Assembly: GCA_020440645.1 (NCBI GenBank)
Contig: JAGRNR010000007.1
Coordinates: 1 to 64,000, forward strand
Source of the DNA: JAHEFU01 sp020440645
Lineage (GTDB): Bacteria > 4484-113 > JAFGCY01
DNA length: 64,000 nt
Direction of reading: 5' to 3'
Under the pieces are notes generated by a model. It did no database searches. It was not told where the DNA came from and worked only from the letters and a program-made list of their open reading frames with translations. Below are positions 9,601 to 18,133 of the stretch, piece by piece (position 1 is the stretch's first letter; each line of letters opens with the position of its first letter). A program made the translations under genes and the position numbers.

Positions 9601-10015
9601 CAGGGTGGTTGCCCTGTCAATGCATGAGGACATCCAGGTTGTCGGTGAAATGCTGCAGGCCGGGGCGCGGGGTTACCTGCTGAAGAACCATGTTGAACAT
9701 GACCTGGTGAATGCGATCCACTCGGTCAGTGACAACATTTCATTTCTGAGTGCCCAGGTTGCTGAGCGGGTCGTGAATGACTACATCGCGGAGGCCGCCG
9801 GACGCCAGCGGCTGTCCCTCAGTGTTCTCACTGATCGCGAACTGGAGATCCTGCGGATGGTGATGCGCGGGGAGGCATCCAAGAGCATTGCCATCCAGCT
9901 TGACATCAGCATCCGCACGGTGGAGACCCACCGGCGCAACATCATGAAGAAACTCGGTGTGAACAGCCTGCCTGAATTGATACGGCTGGCGATCCAGGAA
10001 GGCATCGAGATTTAG
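6608..10015 (+). CDS. One-protein two-component system: GAF-PAS-GAF-PAS histidine kinase fused to NarL-type regulator
   Basis: Predicted soluble sensor kinase and transcription factor in one chain. Domains in order: GAF (about 110-260), PAS (265-395), GAF (410-555), PAS (560-680), HisKA_3 with phospho-His near residue 710 in SSLHDGIGHSLSS, HATPase (790-905, NAVKHS and DDGVGFDF), receiver (923-1040, phospho-Asp in LMDIDMPEMDG), and a LuxR/NarL helix-turn-helix (1070-1130, LTDRELEIL and SIRTVETHRRNIMKKL). No membrane segment, so the signal is cytoplasmic. ATG 6608 gives the longest frame with a weak ribosome site; a GTG at 6818 preceded by AGGAAG is a good alternative and would drop 70 poorly conserved-looking residues. 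It is divergent from the PTS/GH38 operon, a plausible target. Confidence 0.9.
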   Translation: MIIARLDFVKWSLKAKYLICLKIRYSYRKSNLSGLLSPQTLNQLRILLDQSDTSGINQSIHSSGPGIQEAVSDSQETYNSASDHKRDAHARILREAYSEIVTGNAVTEGKVEQAFRQICRTVARTLSLDRCSIWLLSENGKLVCQQLYLMGQDQFAEGGIYDSAAIPQYLGYLRAEMVLETADAANDPRLEELKDSYIDRLNIGAMLDSAISLDGELLGVICCESIGRCRNWLGEEIFFMRALADQAALTMSNRVRLEAIEKIRRNDLFFHDLFEDSPLGITIRDQDDRLLVFNHAWRQIWKLDDDYIAQLMGRGAGQVESKWPSFADYRQEDVARIREIQRNGGSYVIPELRTLNRPEGAAKWVSQQVYISKDGDGGTWRQIGITEDITDRKQAQQMLEQLASSLNAATGREFFRILTQRLCQSLGVSHSLICQISKDDRGMVETISVCQDGTQLENISYALEGTPCASVIGGRPCHIENGVQRQFPHDELLRQMGVDSYMGIPLNSSQGQPLGLMAILGREAIASPDVARNFLEVFSNRAAAELERLQAEQELSASEERFRIAMTIMNEGMVMLDAEGRISYVNQVLASLIGLPRNRLEGRPAEDIVAHESQDIYAEQRERRRSGGAGNYEGMLLCANGDSIPVRVNATPLFSGDGDFLGSIAIVTDLRSKRREEQAVREHREEMRRITAELALSEERERRRLASSLHDGIGHSLSSLAMLLQELSSSLPDGGGAKLEQGLRITREAIDSSRGIVFELSPPMLHEMGLLPTLRWLAEHTHKTYGIPVSVIDNEVAAPLQEEIRILLFQAVRELLFNAVKHSKASHVVITVDGHENGVRLGVSDDGVGFDFNELLTMRSQTGSYGLYSINERMNHVGGQLEINARPGQGASFFLNAPLSAANRQQVEVAKPAPQGQTAVTGTTRVLLVDDQQLIRQGVRSILSRDTGIEVVGEAENGRHALEQARRLRPDIVLMDIDMPEMDGIAATAEIRRTMPETRVVALSMHEDIQVVGEMLQAGARGYLLKNHVEHDLVNAIHSVSDNISFLSAQVAERVVNDYIAEAAGRQRLSLSVLTDRELEILRMVMRGEASKSIAIQLDISIRTVETHRRNIMKKLGVNSLPELIRLAIQEGIEI

Positions 10016-10330
10016 CAAGGCCATCCTGCAAAGAACCAATCAGCCTTTCTCCGCTTGCCTGAAACTACGTACGTAGTTTTGTGAAGGTGCAACCGGGTCA
10101 GTTTGACATGCTCGCCGGTCCAGTCTGGCACAGGGCTGGACAGTTCAGTAGTCACATATCGCTCCAGCTACCGCAACACTTCTTCGTCGGTCTCCCAGTA
10201 CGGGTAATTCCTGATAACAAACTTTCTGCGCTTGCAGTTCAATAATGCTGCCATGTTCATGGTGGCGGCGGAACGGAGACCGCCGTCATCAAGCTTTTTG
10301 ATATTTGAAGTTCGGAAAGGAAACTGCGAC
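10016..10330 (+). other. Intergenic region before second kinase
   Basis: About 315 bases without a gene between the two sensor genes. It contains a perfect 18-base palindrome at 10062-10079 (listed separately). Further on there is a TTGACA at about 10100 without a good partner -10, and an AGGAAA ribosome site before the next start. Open frames crossing it on either strand are not protein-like. Confidence 0.5.
10062..10079. promoter_or_regulatory. Perfect 18-bp palindrome, candidate operator
   Basis: AAACTACGT followed directly by ACGTAGTTT, a perfect palindrome with no loop, 47 bases after the stop of the NarL-type sensor-regulator and 250 bases before the next kinase gene. The lack of a loop and the short T-run argue for a protein site more than a terminator. 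NarL-family regulators often bind short inverted heptamers, so it could be the target of the adjacent regulator; that is inference. Confidence 0.4.
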
Positions 10331-12646
10331 ATGCAAGCTGACGACAACAACCAGCAGCTGAGCCCTCACCATTACCAGCAGATTGCTGAAATGTGCACGG
10401 ATGTGATCTGGCGTGCAGACCTGCAGGGCAGGCTGCTATACGTCAGCCCTTCAGTGGAACAGGTTACGGGCCATAGTGTCGCAGACTGCCTGCAGAAGGG
10501 CATATTCGGGCACCTGACTCCGGACTCGCAGGAAAAGGCCCGGCGCGTGCTGGAAGCCGAGATCGAGCGCGAACTGAGTGGTGCCCCTGACCCGATGCGC
10601 CACCGCACGATGGAATTGCAGGAATACCACAATACGGGCAGGCTGCTCAATGTTGAGATCTGCGCGACATTCGAGCGCGATGAGAACCAGAAACCAATCG
10701 GGCTGCTGGGAGTTACCCGGGACATCTCACAGCGCAAGCTGATAGAAAACCTGCTGTTCCAGAGTGAGCAGCGCTACCGTGAGCAGTTCGAGAAGGTTTA
10801 CGATGCCTACATGCTGCTTGAGGATGAGATGTTTGTGGACTGCAACGTGGCCTGCCTGAAGATGTTCGGCATGGCGGAGAAGCAGCAGTTCCTCAACCAG
10901 CATCCATCTGACCTTTCGCCTGAGTTCCAGCCCGATGGCCAACGCTCACGCGAAAAGGCCACCCAGCTGATCCAGGTGGCCCTCGAAACCGGCAATGCGC
11001 GATTTGAATGGGTGCACCGTGACCTGCTCGGCCATACCTTTCATTCCGAGGTCCAGCTGACAACACTGCGCCAGAGCGGGCGGGTGCGCGTCTTCGCGGT
11101 GGTCCGCAATGTCAGTGAGCACAAGGCCGCCCGCGATGGCTACCTGAGGCTGTCGACGGCTATTGAGCAGACAGCTGAAGCGGTGGTCGTACTCTCGCGC
11201 AGCGGGGAAATCGAATACGTCAACCCGGCCTTCACGGAGGTGACGGGAATGGGGCAGGAGGATGCGCTCGGCAGGCCGCTGAACATGTTCGACGGCGGCC
11301 TGCAGGAGCGCAGCGTGATCCAGGAATGCCGTCAGGTTGTCAGGGCCGGCCGGACCTGGCGGGGCACCTTCGCCACGCATGACTGCAATGGCAAGCTGCT
11401 GGTACTGGACAGCACAGTCAGTCCAGTGCGGGACGCAGAGGGGCGCACAATTAACTTCGTGGCGGTGATGCGCAACATCACCAGCGAAATGACGCTGCAG
11501 AAGCAGCTCAGGCAGGTCCAGCGCCTGGAGGCGATCGGCTCACTGGCCGGCGCGATCTCGCATGACTTCAACAACCTGCTGTTCGTGATCACGGGTTCCG
11601 TTGCACAACTGATGGAGTGTGAACTGACGCAGGAGCAGCGAGGCAACTGCGAGGACATCAACAGTGCAGCCCAGCGCTCGAGTGAACTCGTGCGCCAGAT
11701 CCTGACATTTGCCAGCCGCAGCGAACTGCAGGCGGTTCCGGTGCAGGTCGGTTCGATCGTCAAGGAGGCCGGCCGCCTGATCCGCAACACCCTGCCGGCT
11801 GGTGTGGAAATGCGGATGCACCTGAATGACAACGATGCCTATGTCAAGGCTGATCCGACGAACCTGCACCAGATCATCATGAACCTGTTCACCAATGCGA
11901 GGCACGCCATGCTGGACGGCGGCGGCCTGCTGGAGATCATCCACCGTTCAATCCAGCTGGCCGCAAGTGAGCGGACGAGCCTGTCGCTGAAGCATCCGGG
12001 CAGCTATGTCGAGCTGCTTGTACGGGATGAGGGCTGTGGCATTCCTCCTGAGCTGCACGAACGGATCTTCGAGCCGTTCTTCACAACGAAGGACCCCGAC
12101 AAGGGAACCGGTCTCGGCCTGAGCGTGATCAAGGACATCATTGCAGGCCTCGGCGGATCGATCACTGTGCAGTCCCAACCCGGCAGTGGCAGCACATTCA
12201 GGGTGCTGATCCCGCAGTGCAACAGTGTTGGCAAGTCCGGCAGCATCCAGAATGGTGAGTTACCCCGTGGCGATGAAGCCATTTTGCTGGTTGACGACGA
12301 CAGTGCGATCTGCCGCCTGATGTCACGCATGCTTGATGGGCTCGGTTACACGGTGCATGCCTGCAGTTCCGCAATTGATGCGCTGGACCGCTTCACGGTC
12401 AATCCATTTGCCTATGACCTGCTGATCACTGACATGCACATGCCCCAGCTCAGCGGGGAGCAGCTGGTGGAGCGCTTCCAGGCAATCCGGCCTGAGCTGC
12501 CAGTGATTACGTGCAGCGGATTCAGCAGTGCGCGCTGTGTTGATGGTGAATGTCTGGAGTCCGGATTCCTCTGCAAGCCGATTTCAAGACGCGACCTGGC
12601 ACTGGCCGTGCGGCGGGTGCTTGACGCGACTATGGTGCTGCAATGA
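10331..12646 (+). CDS. Hybrid histidine kinase, PAS-PAS-PAS-HisKA-HATPase-REC
   Basis: Soluble sensor kinase of 771 aa. Three PAS domains occupy roughly residues 15-135, 145-270 and 275-395. The dimerisation domain carries its phospho-histidine near residue 411 (GAISHDFNNLL). The ATPase domain shows NLFTNARHAM, VRDEGCGIP and GTGLGLSVIK. The C-terminal receiver has phospho-Asp in LITDMHMPQLSG and the conserved lysine in LCKPIS. No DNA-binding domain, so it must signal through another protein. The start at ATG 10331 (MQADDNNQQ) follows GGAAAGGAAA; the longer frame from 10232 adds non-domain sequence. It is co-oriented with the NarL-type sensor but 315 bases away. Confidence 0.9.
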   Translation: MQADDNNQQLSPHHYQQIAEMCTDVIWRADLQGRLLYVSPSVEQVTGHSVADCLQKGIFGHLTPDSQEKARRVLEAEIERELSGAPDPMRHRTMELQEYHNTGRLLNVEICATFERDENQKPIGLLGVTRDISQRKLIENLLFQSEQRYREQFEKVYDAYMLLEDEMFVDCNVACLKMFGMAEKQQFLNQHPSDLSPEFQPDGQRSREKATQLIQVALETGNARFEWVHRDLLGHTFHSEVQLTTLRQSGRVRVFAVVRNVSEHKAARDGYLRLSTAIEQTAEAVVVLSRSGEIEYVNPAFTEVTGMGQEDALGRPLNMFDGGLQERSVIQECRQVVRAGRTWRGTFATHDCNGKLLVLDSTVSPVRDAEGRTINFVAVMRNITSEMTLQKQLRQVQRLEAIGSLAGAISHDFNNLLFVITGSVAQLMECELTQEQRGNCEDINSAAQRSSELVRQILTFASRSELQAVPVQVGSIVKEAGRLIRNTLPAGVEMRMHLNDNDAYVKADPTNLHQIIMNLFTNARHAMLDGGGLLEIIHRSIQLAASERTSLSLKHPGSYVELLVRDEGCGIPPELHERIFEPFFTTKDPDKGTGLGLSVIKDIIAGLGGSITVQSQPGSGSTFRVLIPQCNSVGKSGSIQNGELPRGDEAILLVDDDSAICRLMSRMLDGLGYTVHACSSAIDALDRFTVNPFAYDLLITDMHMPQLSGEQLVERFQAIRPELPVITCSGFSSARCVDGECLESGFLCKPISRRDLALAVRRVLDATMVLQ

Positions 12647-12665
12647 TGAAGGCTCAGTTTGCGGA

Positions 12666-15071
12666 TCAGTCGCCAGTGCTGAACACAAGCACCTCAAAGG
12701 GTTCCAATGACAGGGATAGCGTGCCGTTCTCACCGAAGACAAGCTGCCGTATGCGCTGCTCGGCAAACGGGCAGGTCATCGTCATTATCTGTGCGTCCAG
12801 TCCGTTCAGTTCAAACAGCTCAGCCATGTCAAGGTTCACCACGCGCGATTCCGTCGAAGGATTGCGCAGCGTCAGCACAGCCCCGTCCGGCGACCAGCCG
12901 GCCCAGCCGTAGACATTGCCATCCAGCGGATCACCACCGTACCAGTGCACATCGCACATCTCGCGTGCGTGACGGCGTGACCAGATTGCCGCCTCAGCCA
13001 GGTCATCCCAGTTCCGCTCCGTCATCAGCTCGTGAGAGATGTACATCTCCTGCAGGCATGTGCCCGTTCCGAAGTATGAGCGGATTTCATCCCGCAGGTC
13101 GTCCTGCGGGTCCGTGTCGAGGTCACGTGCCACCTTGGCATAGATGATGCCGTGCAGCATCAGTGAGCTGATCGGGTAAAGCGGGTTACCCTTGGCGATG
13201 TTCTGGTAGGTATGGCTGTCGCGGAATGTGATCCATTGCTGGCGCGGGCTGCCTTCACCGGCAAACTCGTGGTCCCAGCCGCCGCGGTAGATCGAGTCCG
13301 CAATCGGCAGCCAGAAGGGACTCGGCCAGGTGCCGGTTGTCAAATTGACGAACACATCACTGTGGGCCTGGCGCATCTCACCGACCAAGCTGATCGCCGC
13401 GTCGAAGTCACTGTTGAACTGGCTGCCGGCAGGCGCGGAGGTATTGCGCCCGAGCCCGTCCAGCTTGAACTGGTTGGCATTATAGTCATTGATCATCTGC
13501 AGGCAGATGTCGCGGAAGCGCTGGTAGTAGTTGGGGCCGGACAGGGCGAAACCGCCTTCATTGATCTCATAGCCCATCCCCTCGCTGGCCGAGATGCGCT
13601 GCTGGCGCGGGTCGCCATAGCCACCCCAGGGGCTGAGCCAGACCCCGGTGCCTGCGCCGAAAGCCTCCGTGGCAGCACCGACATTGCTGAAGCCTTCGGG
13701 GAATCCTTCGTGGAAGTCCCACAGGCTGTCGTAGTCATCCCAGCCGTCGTCAAACAGGAAGCTGTCCAGCTGCACGCCGCGCTTGTCATGCAATTCAGTG
13801 GCAAAGACGTTGACAACACCGAGGCAGTCCGCCTCGTCATACTTGTTGAAAAAGCCGATGTCGTACCAGGAGTTGTAATGCAGGAAGGGACGGTACGGAT
13901 GCGCCCGTTCCAGCTCAAGGTAGCGGTTGAAGGCGCGCCGCATCTGGCCCGGTGTTGCCACCCCACATACGGCTGACAGCCTGTAGGGCCGGCCCTGTTC
14001 AAGCGTCACACCGACCGGCTGGCTGCAGCGCAGCAGCGGGTCCGCAGTGAGGTCGGCCAGCAGGATGATGCCGTTGCTGTCGGTGCCGAGGTCGCTGCGC
14101 ACATTTGCGGCAAGCAACACGGGACCGCCGGAAGGGTCATAACCGCTGACGTCGAAGTTGTATTCGTTGTCGACGTGAGCTATGCCACTGGCGCCGAAAT
14201 GCTCATCAGTCGCCAGCACGCGTCCATCCTGTACAAGGCTTGCCGTAGTAATCTCGATGCGATGCGCGCCTTCTGTGTACTGGAAGCGCAGCATCCAGGG
14301 CCCGTCATGGTTGACGGAGTCTCCGAGCTTCCATTCCCGGTCAACGTATTCCGGCCAGCTCATCTGTTCTGGAGACCACTGTGAGACCTGCACCGGGCTG
14401 GCCCCCGCCTGGTTAAGCGCCATCGGATGCTCGATCCCGAGGAAGATGTCGCCGCACAGGGCCGGGGAGCCGTCCACCATCCCGCCGGCACGCAGTGCCG
14501 GGTCAGCGCCGCTGAACCAGACCAGTTCCTCCACTTCCCATGCTGATCCGGGCAGGATCTCCAGCTGCTGGCGGATGTAATGGGAGTCTGCCAACAGGAT
14601 TGCAGTGTACTTTGCCTGCAGGTTGAAGTCCGGTGCAGTCATGCTGGCAACGACCTTCATGCCCGATAGCCGGGCGGCAAGCCTTGGGGCGACCTTTGAA
14701 GGTTGAATGGCCTCAAACTGTGGCGGGCCATCCAGGATGAACTCGGAGCTGGGGATCTCACTGCCCTCCGGCATGTGTAGGATGAACAGTTCGTGGCCCA
14801 GCTCCAGGCTGCTGCCATCGAGCTTGTTCGTGAACACCGGGCTCAACATCTTGTCATTGGACAGGCGCCACTGCATCTCGAGGCAGGCGTTGCTGATCCG
14901 CACGGACTGCTGGTCTGCGCTGATGCTGATGTCGCCGGTGGGGATTACCACATGGGGCAGTGCCGCCAGTGCTTCCGCCGTGTCATAGGCTGCCTGTGCC
15001 GGTCCCTGCATGCCCAGCAGTATTGCACAGGCCAGCAGGCTGGCAAAGAAGTGTCTGTTATCAGTTGCCAT
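12666..15071 (-). CDS. Exported clan GH-D glycoside hydrolase (GH36/alpha-galactosidase-like)
   Basis: Secreted glycoside hydrolase, 801 aa, with a signal peptide (SLLACAILLGMQGPAQA). The N-terminal half looks like a beta-sandwich. The barrel begins near FLHYNSWYDIGFFNKY. The motifs LDSFLFDDGWDDYDS and VWLSPWGGYG, and FKLDGLG with a likely nucleophile Asp near residue 538, resemble the GH27/GH31/GH36 clan; ADSIYRGGWD near 592 may hold the acid/base. Substrate could be an alpha-galactoside or alpha-N-acetylgalactosaminide. I start at ATG 15071 after AGGAGG. It overlaps the end of the GH101 gene by 11 bases, so the two are translationally coupled and probably act on the same glycan. Exact family uncertain. 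Confidence 0.72.
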   Translation of the reverse strand: MATDNRHFFASLLACAILLGMQGPAQAAYDTAEALAALPHVVIPTGDISISADQQSVRISNACLEMQWRLSNDKMLSPVFTNKLDGSSLELGHELFILHMPEGSEIPSSEFILDGPPQFEAIQPSKVAPRLAARLSGMKVVASMTAPDFNLQAKYTAILLADSHYIRQQLEILPGSAWEVEELVWFSGADPALRAGGMVDGSPALCGDIFLGIEHPMALNQAGASPVQVSQWSPEQMSWPEYVDREWKLGDSVNHDGPWMLRFQYTEGAHRIEITTASLVQDGRVLATDEHFGASGIAHVDNEYNFDVSGYDPSGGPVLLAANVRSDLGTDSNGIILLADLTADPLLRCSQPVGVTLEQGRPYRLSAVCGVATPGQMRRAFNRYLELERAHPYRPFLHYNSWYDIGFFNKYDEADCLGVVNVFATELHDKRGVQLDSFLFDDGWDDYDSLWDFHEGFPEGFSNVGAATEAFGAGTGVWLSPWGGYGDPRQQRISASEGMGYEINEGGFALSGPNYYQRFRDICLQMINDYNANQFKLDGLGRNTSAPAGSQFNSDFDAAISLVGEMRQAHSDVFVNLTTGTWPSPFWLPIADSIYRGGWDHEFAGEGSPRQQWITFRDSHTYQNIAKGNPLYPISSLMLHGIIYAKVARDLDTDPQDDLRDEIRSYFGTGTCLQEMYISHELMTERNWDDLAEAAIWSRRHAREMCDVHWYGGDPLDGNVYGWAGWSPDGAVLTLRNPSTESRVVNLDMAELFELNGLDAQIMTMTCPFAEQRIRQLVFGENGTLSLSLEPFEVLVFSTGD

Positions 15072-18000
15072 CGGGTGTTTCCTCCTGCACCACCTTGAGC
15101 TTGTCAATCACGAGGTCGCTGTCATCATCCGCCGGTTTACGCACTCCTATCCAGGAGCTGCCGTCATCCGCCGCGCGGAAGCGGAACAGGATCGGTTGCG
15201 GGTCGAGCGCTTGCTTGAGTGGGATCACCACTTCCTTACCGCTGCTGTCGCTGATCACGATCTCATGGGTTTCATCCCCGGAAGAGGCGTAATCCAAAGT
15301 GACGATGTAACGGTGACCCGGATCAAAGCGCAGGTTCTGCGGAATAGTGCGGTACAGCATGCCGGGACGGTCGGCATGGCTCTTCAGCGACCAGTTGCCC
15401 TCAATCACGTCGTCAATCATGTTGTCGCGCCAGCCACGCTGGGTGAACGGGTCGTGGCGCTCAGAGAGATGTGTGCGCATATCACTGGCCCCGCCGCAGT
15501 CACCACGAACGAAGGGATACCAGCCGCGAACGGTATGCTCAAAGTCCTCGAAGAAGTAAGCACCATCGGGCAGGGGAGGGCGCACGGCGGGTACGCACTG
15601 CAGGTCGTCGATGAACACCTCGGCATTACCAGCTGCGATATCCAGTACCAGCTGGGGACTTCTATGCCGACTGTCGATATCCACAATCAGCTGCATTCGC
15701 TGCATCGAGCGGTCATGCTTCGAATCTGCGGCCACATAGTTGATCGCATCGGAATGGTCCAGCCAGACATGATCAGGGTAGCCGTCTGGCACGGTGCCGC
15801 CATCCACTGATATTTCGACAAGGCGGGGTTTCGCTCCCCGTATTTCAATAGCCAGGCTGATCGCATAGCTGCCGCTGGACAGCACTGACAATGGTGTCTT
15901 TAGAATGTGCTGCTGGCCGGGTGGTAGATGCAGCTCAAAGTCGCCATATTCATTGCGAATCACTTCCACATTCGGATCATCACTGGCGATCTCCAGGCTT
16001 GCAGTCGTGCCCTGGTTGAATCCTGGGTCGTCAAACGCGGACCTTGTGCCGAATTTCTGCACAGTAAAGAACGGATTGTTGCCAGGCGCGAGGATCGCCA
16101 GTTTCCCCGAGTGATGTGGAAACATGGTTCCATCGGCCGGGGCTGCGAGGTTTTCCCTCTTGAACACTTTGTCCGCATCCATTATCTGCGCGGTGAAGCT
16201 GCCATCGATTACAAGCGCGGGGTGCGATTGCCAGTCATGCTCAGCTTTACTGCCAGACCAGAGATAGTACTTTTCAGGGTTTTCGGGTGGCCAGGGCAGC
16301 AGGTAGCTGTCACCATCCAGCACCACGCGGCCATCCTGCGTGATCACGCGCCTGCCATCCACCAGCTTCGCAACTACATTGCCGCTGAAGAGGATCTCAT
16401 CCTCGCTCCAGTTCGTTATCTCGAAGTGCTGCAGCCACTTGGTCGGCAGGTTGGCGCGGAAGGTCGTCTCCAGCATCGCATTGAAGTCACGGCGTCCCTG
16501 CCAGCCCTCGTAGCCCATCAGTTCAGTGCCACCCAGCAGCGAGTGGTTGGCCACCCAGTTGTCACGCAGGTGGTTGTGGATGAAACGTGCGATATCGCTG
16601 TGCAGGCCCTTTAGGTCGGTGCCGCCATAGTTCAGGTCCACTGCCCAGTGGCACCAGGTGCTGTCCCACTCCAGCGCATTGGGGAACTCCGTTGTCAGTG
16701 CCCAGCCCTGGCTGTTTATCTCGCGCGCCACCCGGCGGCTCTCCCAGCCATCCTGGTACCAGACGTCGAGGTAAATGAACTGCAGGCCCGGCAGTTCGTC
16801 GGCAAGATGTTCCAGCCGCCTGAGCCGGTTGCCACTGAGGGCATCGTGCCGCTTGTCAATCACCCAGGCCTGGTCCAGCCAGCTCCAGCCCTTCTGCTCC
16901 AGTGTCAGGTCCTCCGTGAAGGACTTCGCCTCCGGGTAAGCCTCCTGCGCATTGATGTGCACGCCGAAGTTGGCATTGTAGAGTTGCCCCTGCTCCACGA
17001 GGAACTTCAGGTCCTTCAGCCCGCCGGCGCGTTCGTTGTAGTTGCCACCGTAGTCCGGATGGGCACTGTCATGCCCTTCGTTCTGGTAGCCCTTCAAGAG
17101 CACATGCTGGCCGAGTCCGCCGGTGGCGTTGTAGATCCGCTTCGTTTCATCGAGGGTCTTCAGGAAGGGGTTCGTGGCCTGGCTGCCGAAGTTGTGCACG
17201 ATGCGCTGCACCACCTGGTCCTTCACCTGCTCAGCACCGAGCGGGATGTCCATTACACTGCGGTAGGCGATCGCGCCATCCTGCCAGTCCACCACGTTGT
17301 CATCATTCAGGTCAGGCGCAATAACGATCCTGGCCTCAGCCATTGGCTCCAGCTCATCGGAGCCTTCAGCCCTGAGCAGCCAGTCGCCACTCCAGATGCT
17401 GGTGCGCTTGCCTTCGGGATCGGCAACAGTCTGTTTCCAGATCCTTCCGTTCTCACGCTTGGTCGGTCCATCGGGGAAGTCGTAGACGGAGTTGGTCCAG
17501 ATACTGCCGCAGAGCTCCCCGTTGCTGAGCATGGCGTACATGTAGCCGTCACGCTCCGCATCGACAGGCTCATTGCCATCGAGTGCTAGGTAGGTATCGC
17601 CAGTGCCTTCCACCTTCGTGTACATGCTCGCCCCGGCGAACTGCGCATCAGCAGCGCTTTTGCAGGAGAGCAGGGGAGCATCTCGGAAGGCCAGGCTGTG
17701 CACACGGAATTCCCCACGTTCCTGCAATTGGCCGATCTTCAGGTGCAGGGTGCCTCCCCTGAGCTTGAAACCGACCTGCAGGCTGACCTGCTGCTCAGGC
17801 AGGTCGATGGTGTAACTTGCCGTGCCCTCGTGGTGCACGATGCTGACAACCGGTTCAACCGGTTCGCCGTTGATGAGGAGCGTACCGGGACCATTGATTG
17901 CCGCATCAAAGCTGAGGCCGCTGCCCGGGATGTGGTAACTCCGGATTGAAGGGAAGTCCCGGTACATCTCGACTTCCATGACCTGGTCATCAATGATGAA

Positions 18001-18105
18001 GGTATCCGGATTGGCCTGTGCTGCATTCGGATGGATGATTGCCAGCATGCTGCTGCCGGCAAACAGCAACAAAGCGGCAGCCGGGGAATTGTTGAATAGC
18101 GGCAT
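15061..18105 (-). CDS. Exported GH101 endo-alpha-N-acetylgalactosaminidase-like enzyme
   Basis: Secreted enzyme of 1014 aa, resembling GH101, the family that releases the core-1 disaccharide Gal-beta-1,3-GalNAc from Ser/Thr of mucin-type glycoproteins. The signal peptide spans roughly residues 1-31. Catalytic-domain signatures are YGGNYNERAGGLKD, LQFIYLDVWYQDGW (likely nucleophile D447) and TTEFPNALEWDSTW (likely acid/base E473). DLNDDNVVDWQD near residue 265 resembles a calcium-binding loop. The C-terminal 300 residues look like carbohydrate-binding beta-sandwiches. It lies 28 bases downstream of tsaC with its own leaderless-type promoter and is coupled to the clan GH-D gene. Family assignment rests on motifs alone. 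Confidence 0.8.
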   Translation of the reverse strand: MPLFNNSPAAALLLFAGSSMLAIIHPNAAQANPDTFIIDDQVMEVEMYRDFPSIRSYHIPGSGLSFDAAINGPGTLLINGEPVEPVVSIVHHEGTASYTIDLPEQQVSLQVGFKLRGGTLHLKIGQLQERGEFRVHSLAFRDAPLLSCKSAADAQFAGASMYTKVEGTGDTYLALDGNEPVDAERDGYMYAMLSNGELCGSIWTNSVYDFPDGPTKRENGRIWKQTVADPEGKRTSIWSGDWLLRAEGSDELEPMAEARIVIAPDLNDDNVVDWQDGAIAYRSVMDIPLGAEQVKDQVVQRIVHNFGSQATNPFLKTLDETKRIYNATGGLGQHVLLKGYQNEGHDSAHPDYGGNYNERAGGLKDLKFLVEQGQLYNANFGVHINAQEAYPEAKSFTEDLTLEQKGWSWLDQAWVIDKRHDALSGNRLRRLEHLADELPGLQFIYLDVWYQDGWESRRVAREINSQGWALTTEFPNALEWDSTWCHWAVDLNYGGTDLKGLHSDIARFIHNHLRDNWVANHSLLGGTELMGYEGWQGRRDFNAMLETTFRANLPTKWLQHFEITNWSEDEILFSGNVVAKLVDGRRVITQDGRVVLDGDSYLLPWPPENPEKYYLWSGSKAEHDWQSHPALVIDGSFTAQIMDADKVFKRENLAAPADGTMFPHHSGKLAILAPGNNPFFTVQKFGTRSAFDDPGFNQGTTASLEIASDDPNVEVIRNEYGDFELHLPPGQQHILKTPLSVLSSGSYAISLAIEIRGAKPRLVEISVDGGTVPDGYPDHVWLDHSDAINYVAADSKHDRSMQRMQLIVDIDSRHRSPQLVLDIAAGNAEVFIDDLQCVPAVRPPLPDGAYFFEDFEHTVRGWYPFVRGDCGGASDMRTHLSERHDPFTQRGWRDNMIDDVIEGNWSLKSHADRPGMLYRTIPQNLRFDPGHRYIVTLDYASSGDETHEIVISDSSGKEVVIPLKQALDPQPILFRFRAADDGSSWIGVRKPADDDSDLVIDKLKVVQEETPDGN

Positions 18106-18117
18106 GCGCCGATTATA
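18106..18117 (-). promoter_or_regulatory. Leaderless-type -10 element before GH101 gene
   Basis: On the minus strand TATAAT (18117-18112) is followed by six bases and the ATG at 18105. Transcription starting about seven bases after the -10 would begin at the start codon. No Shine-Dalgarno sequence is seen. The same TATAAT/TATACT-six-base-ATG arrangement recurs at 32011 and 41039. Confidence 0.55.
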
Positions 18118-18133
18118 GAATGGGCAGTCAGGG

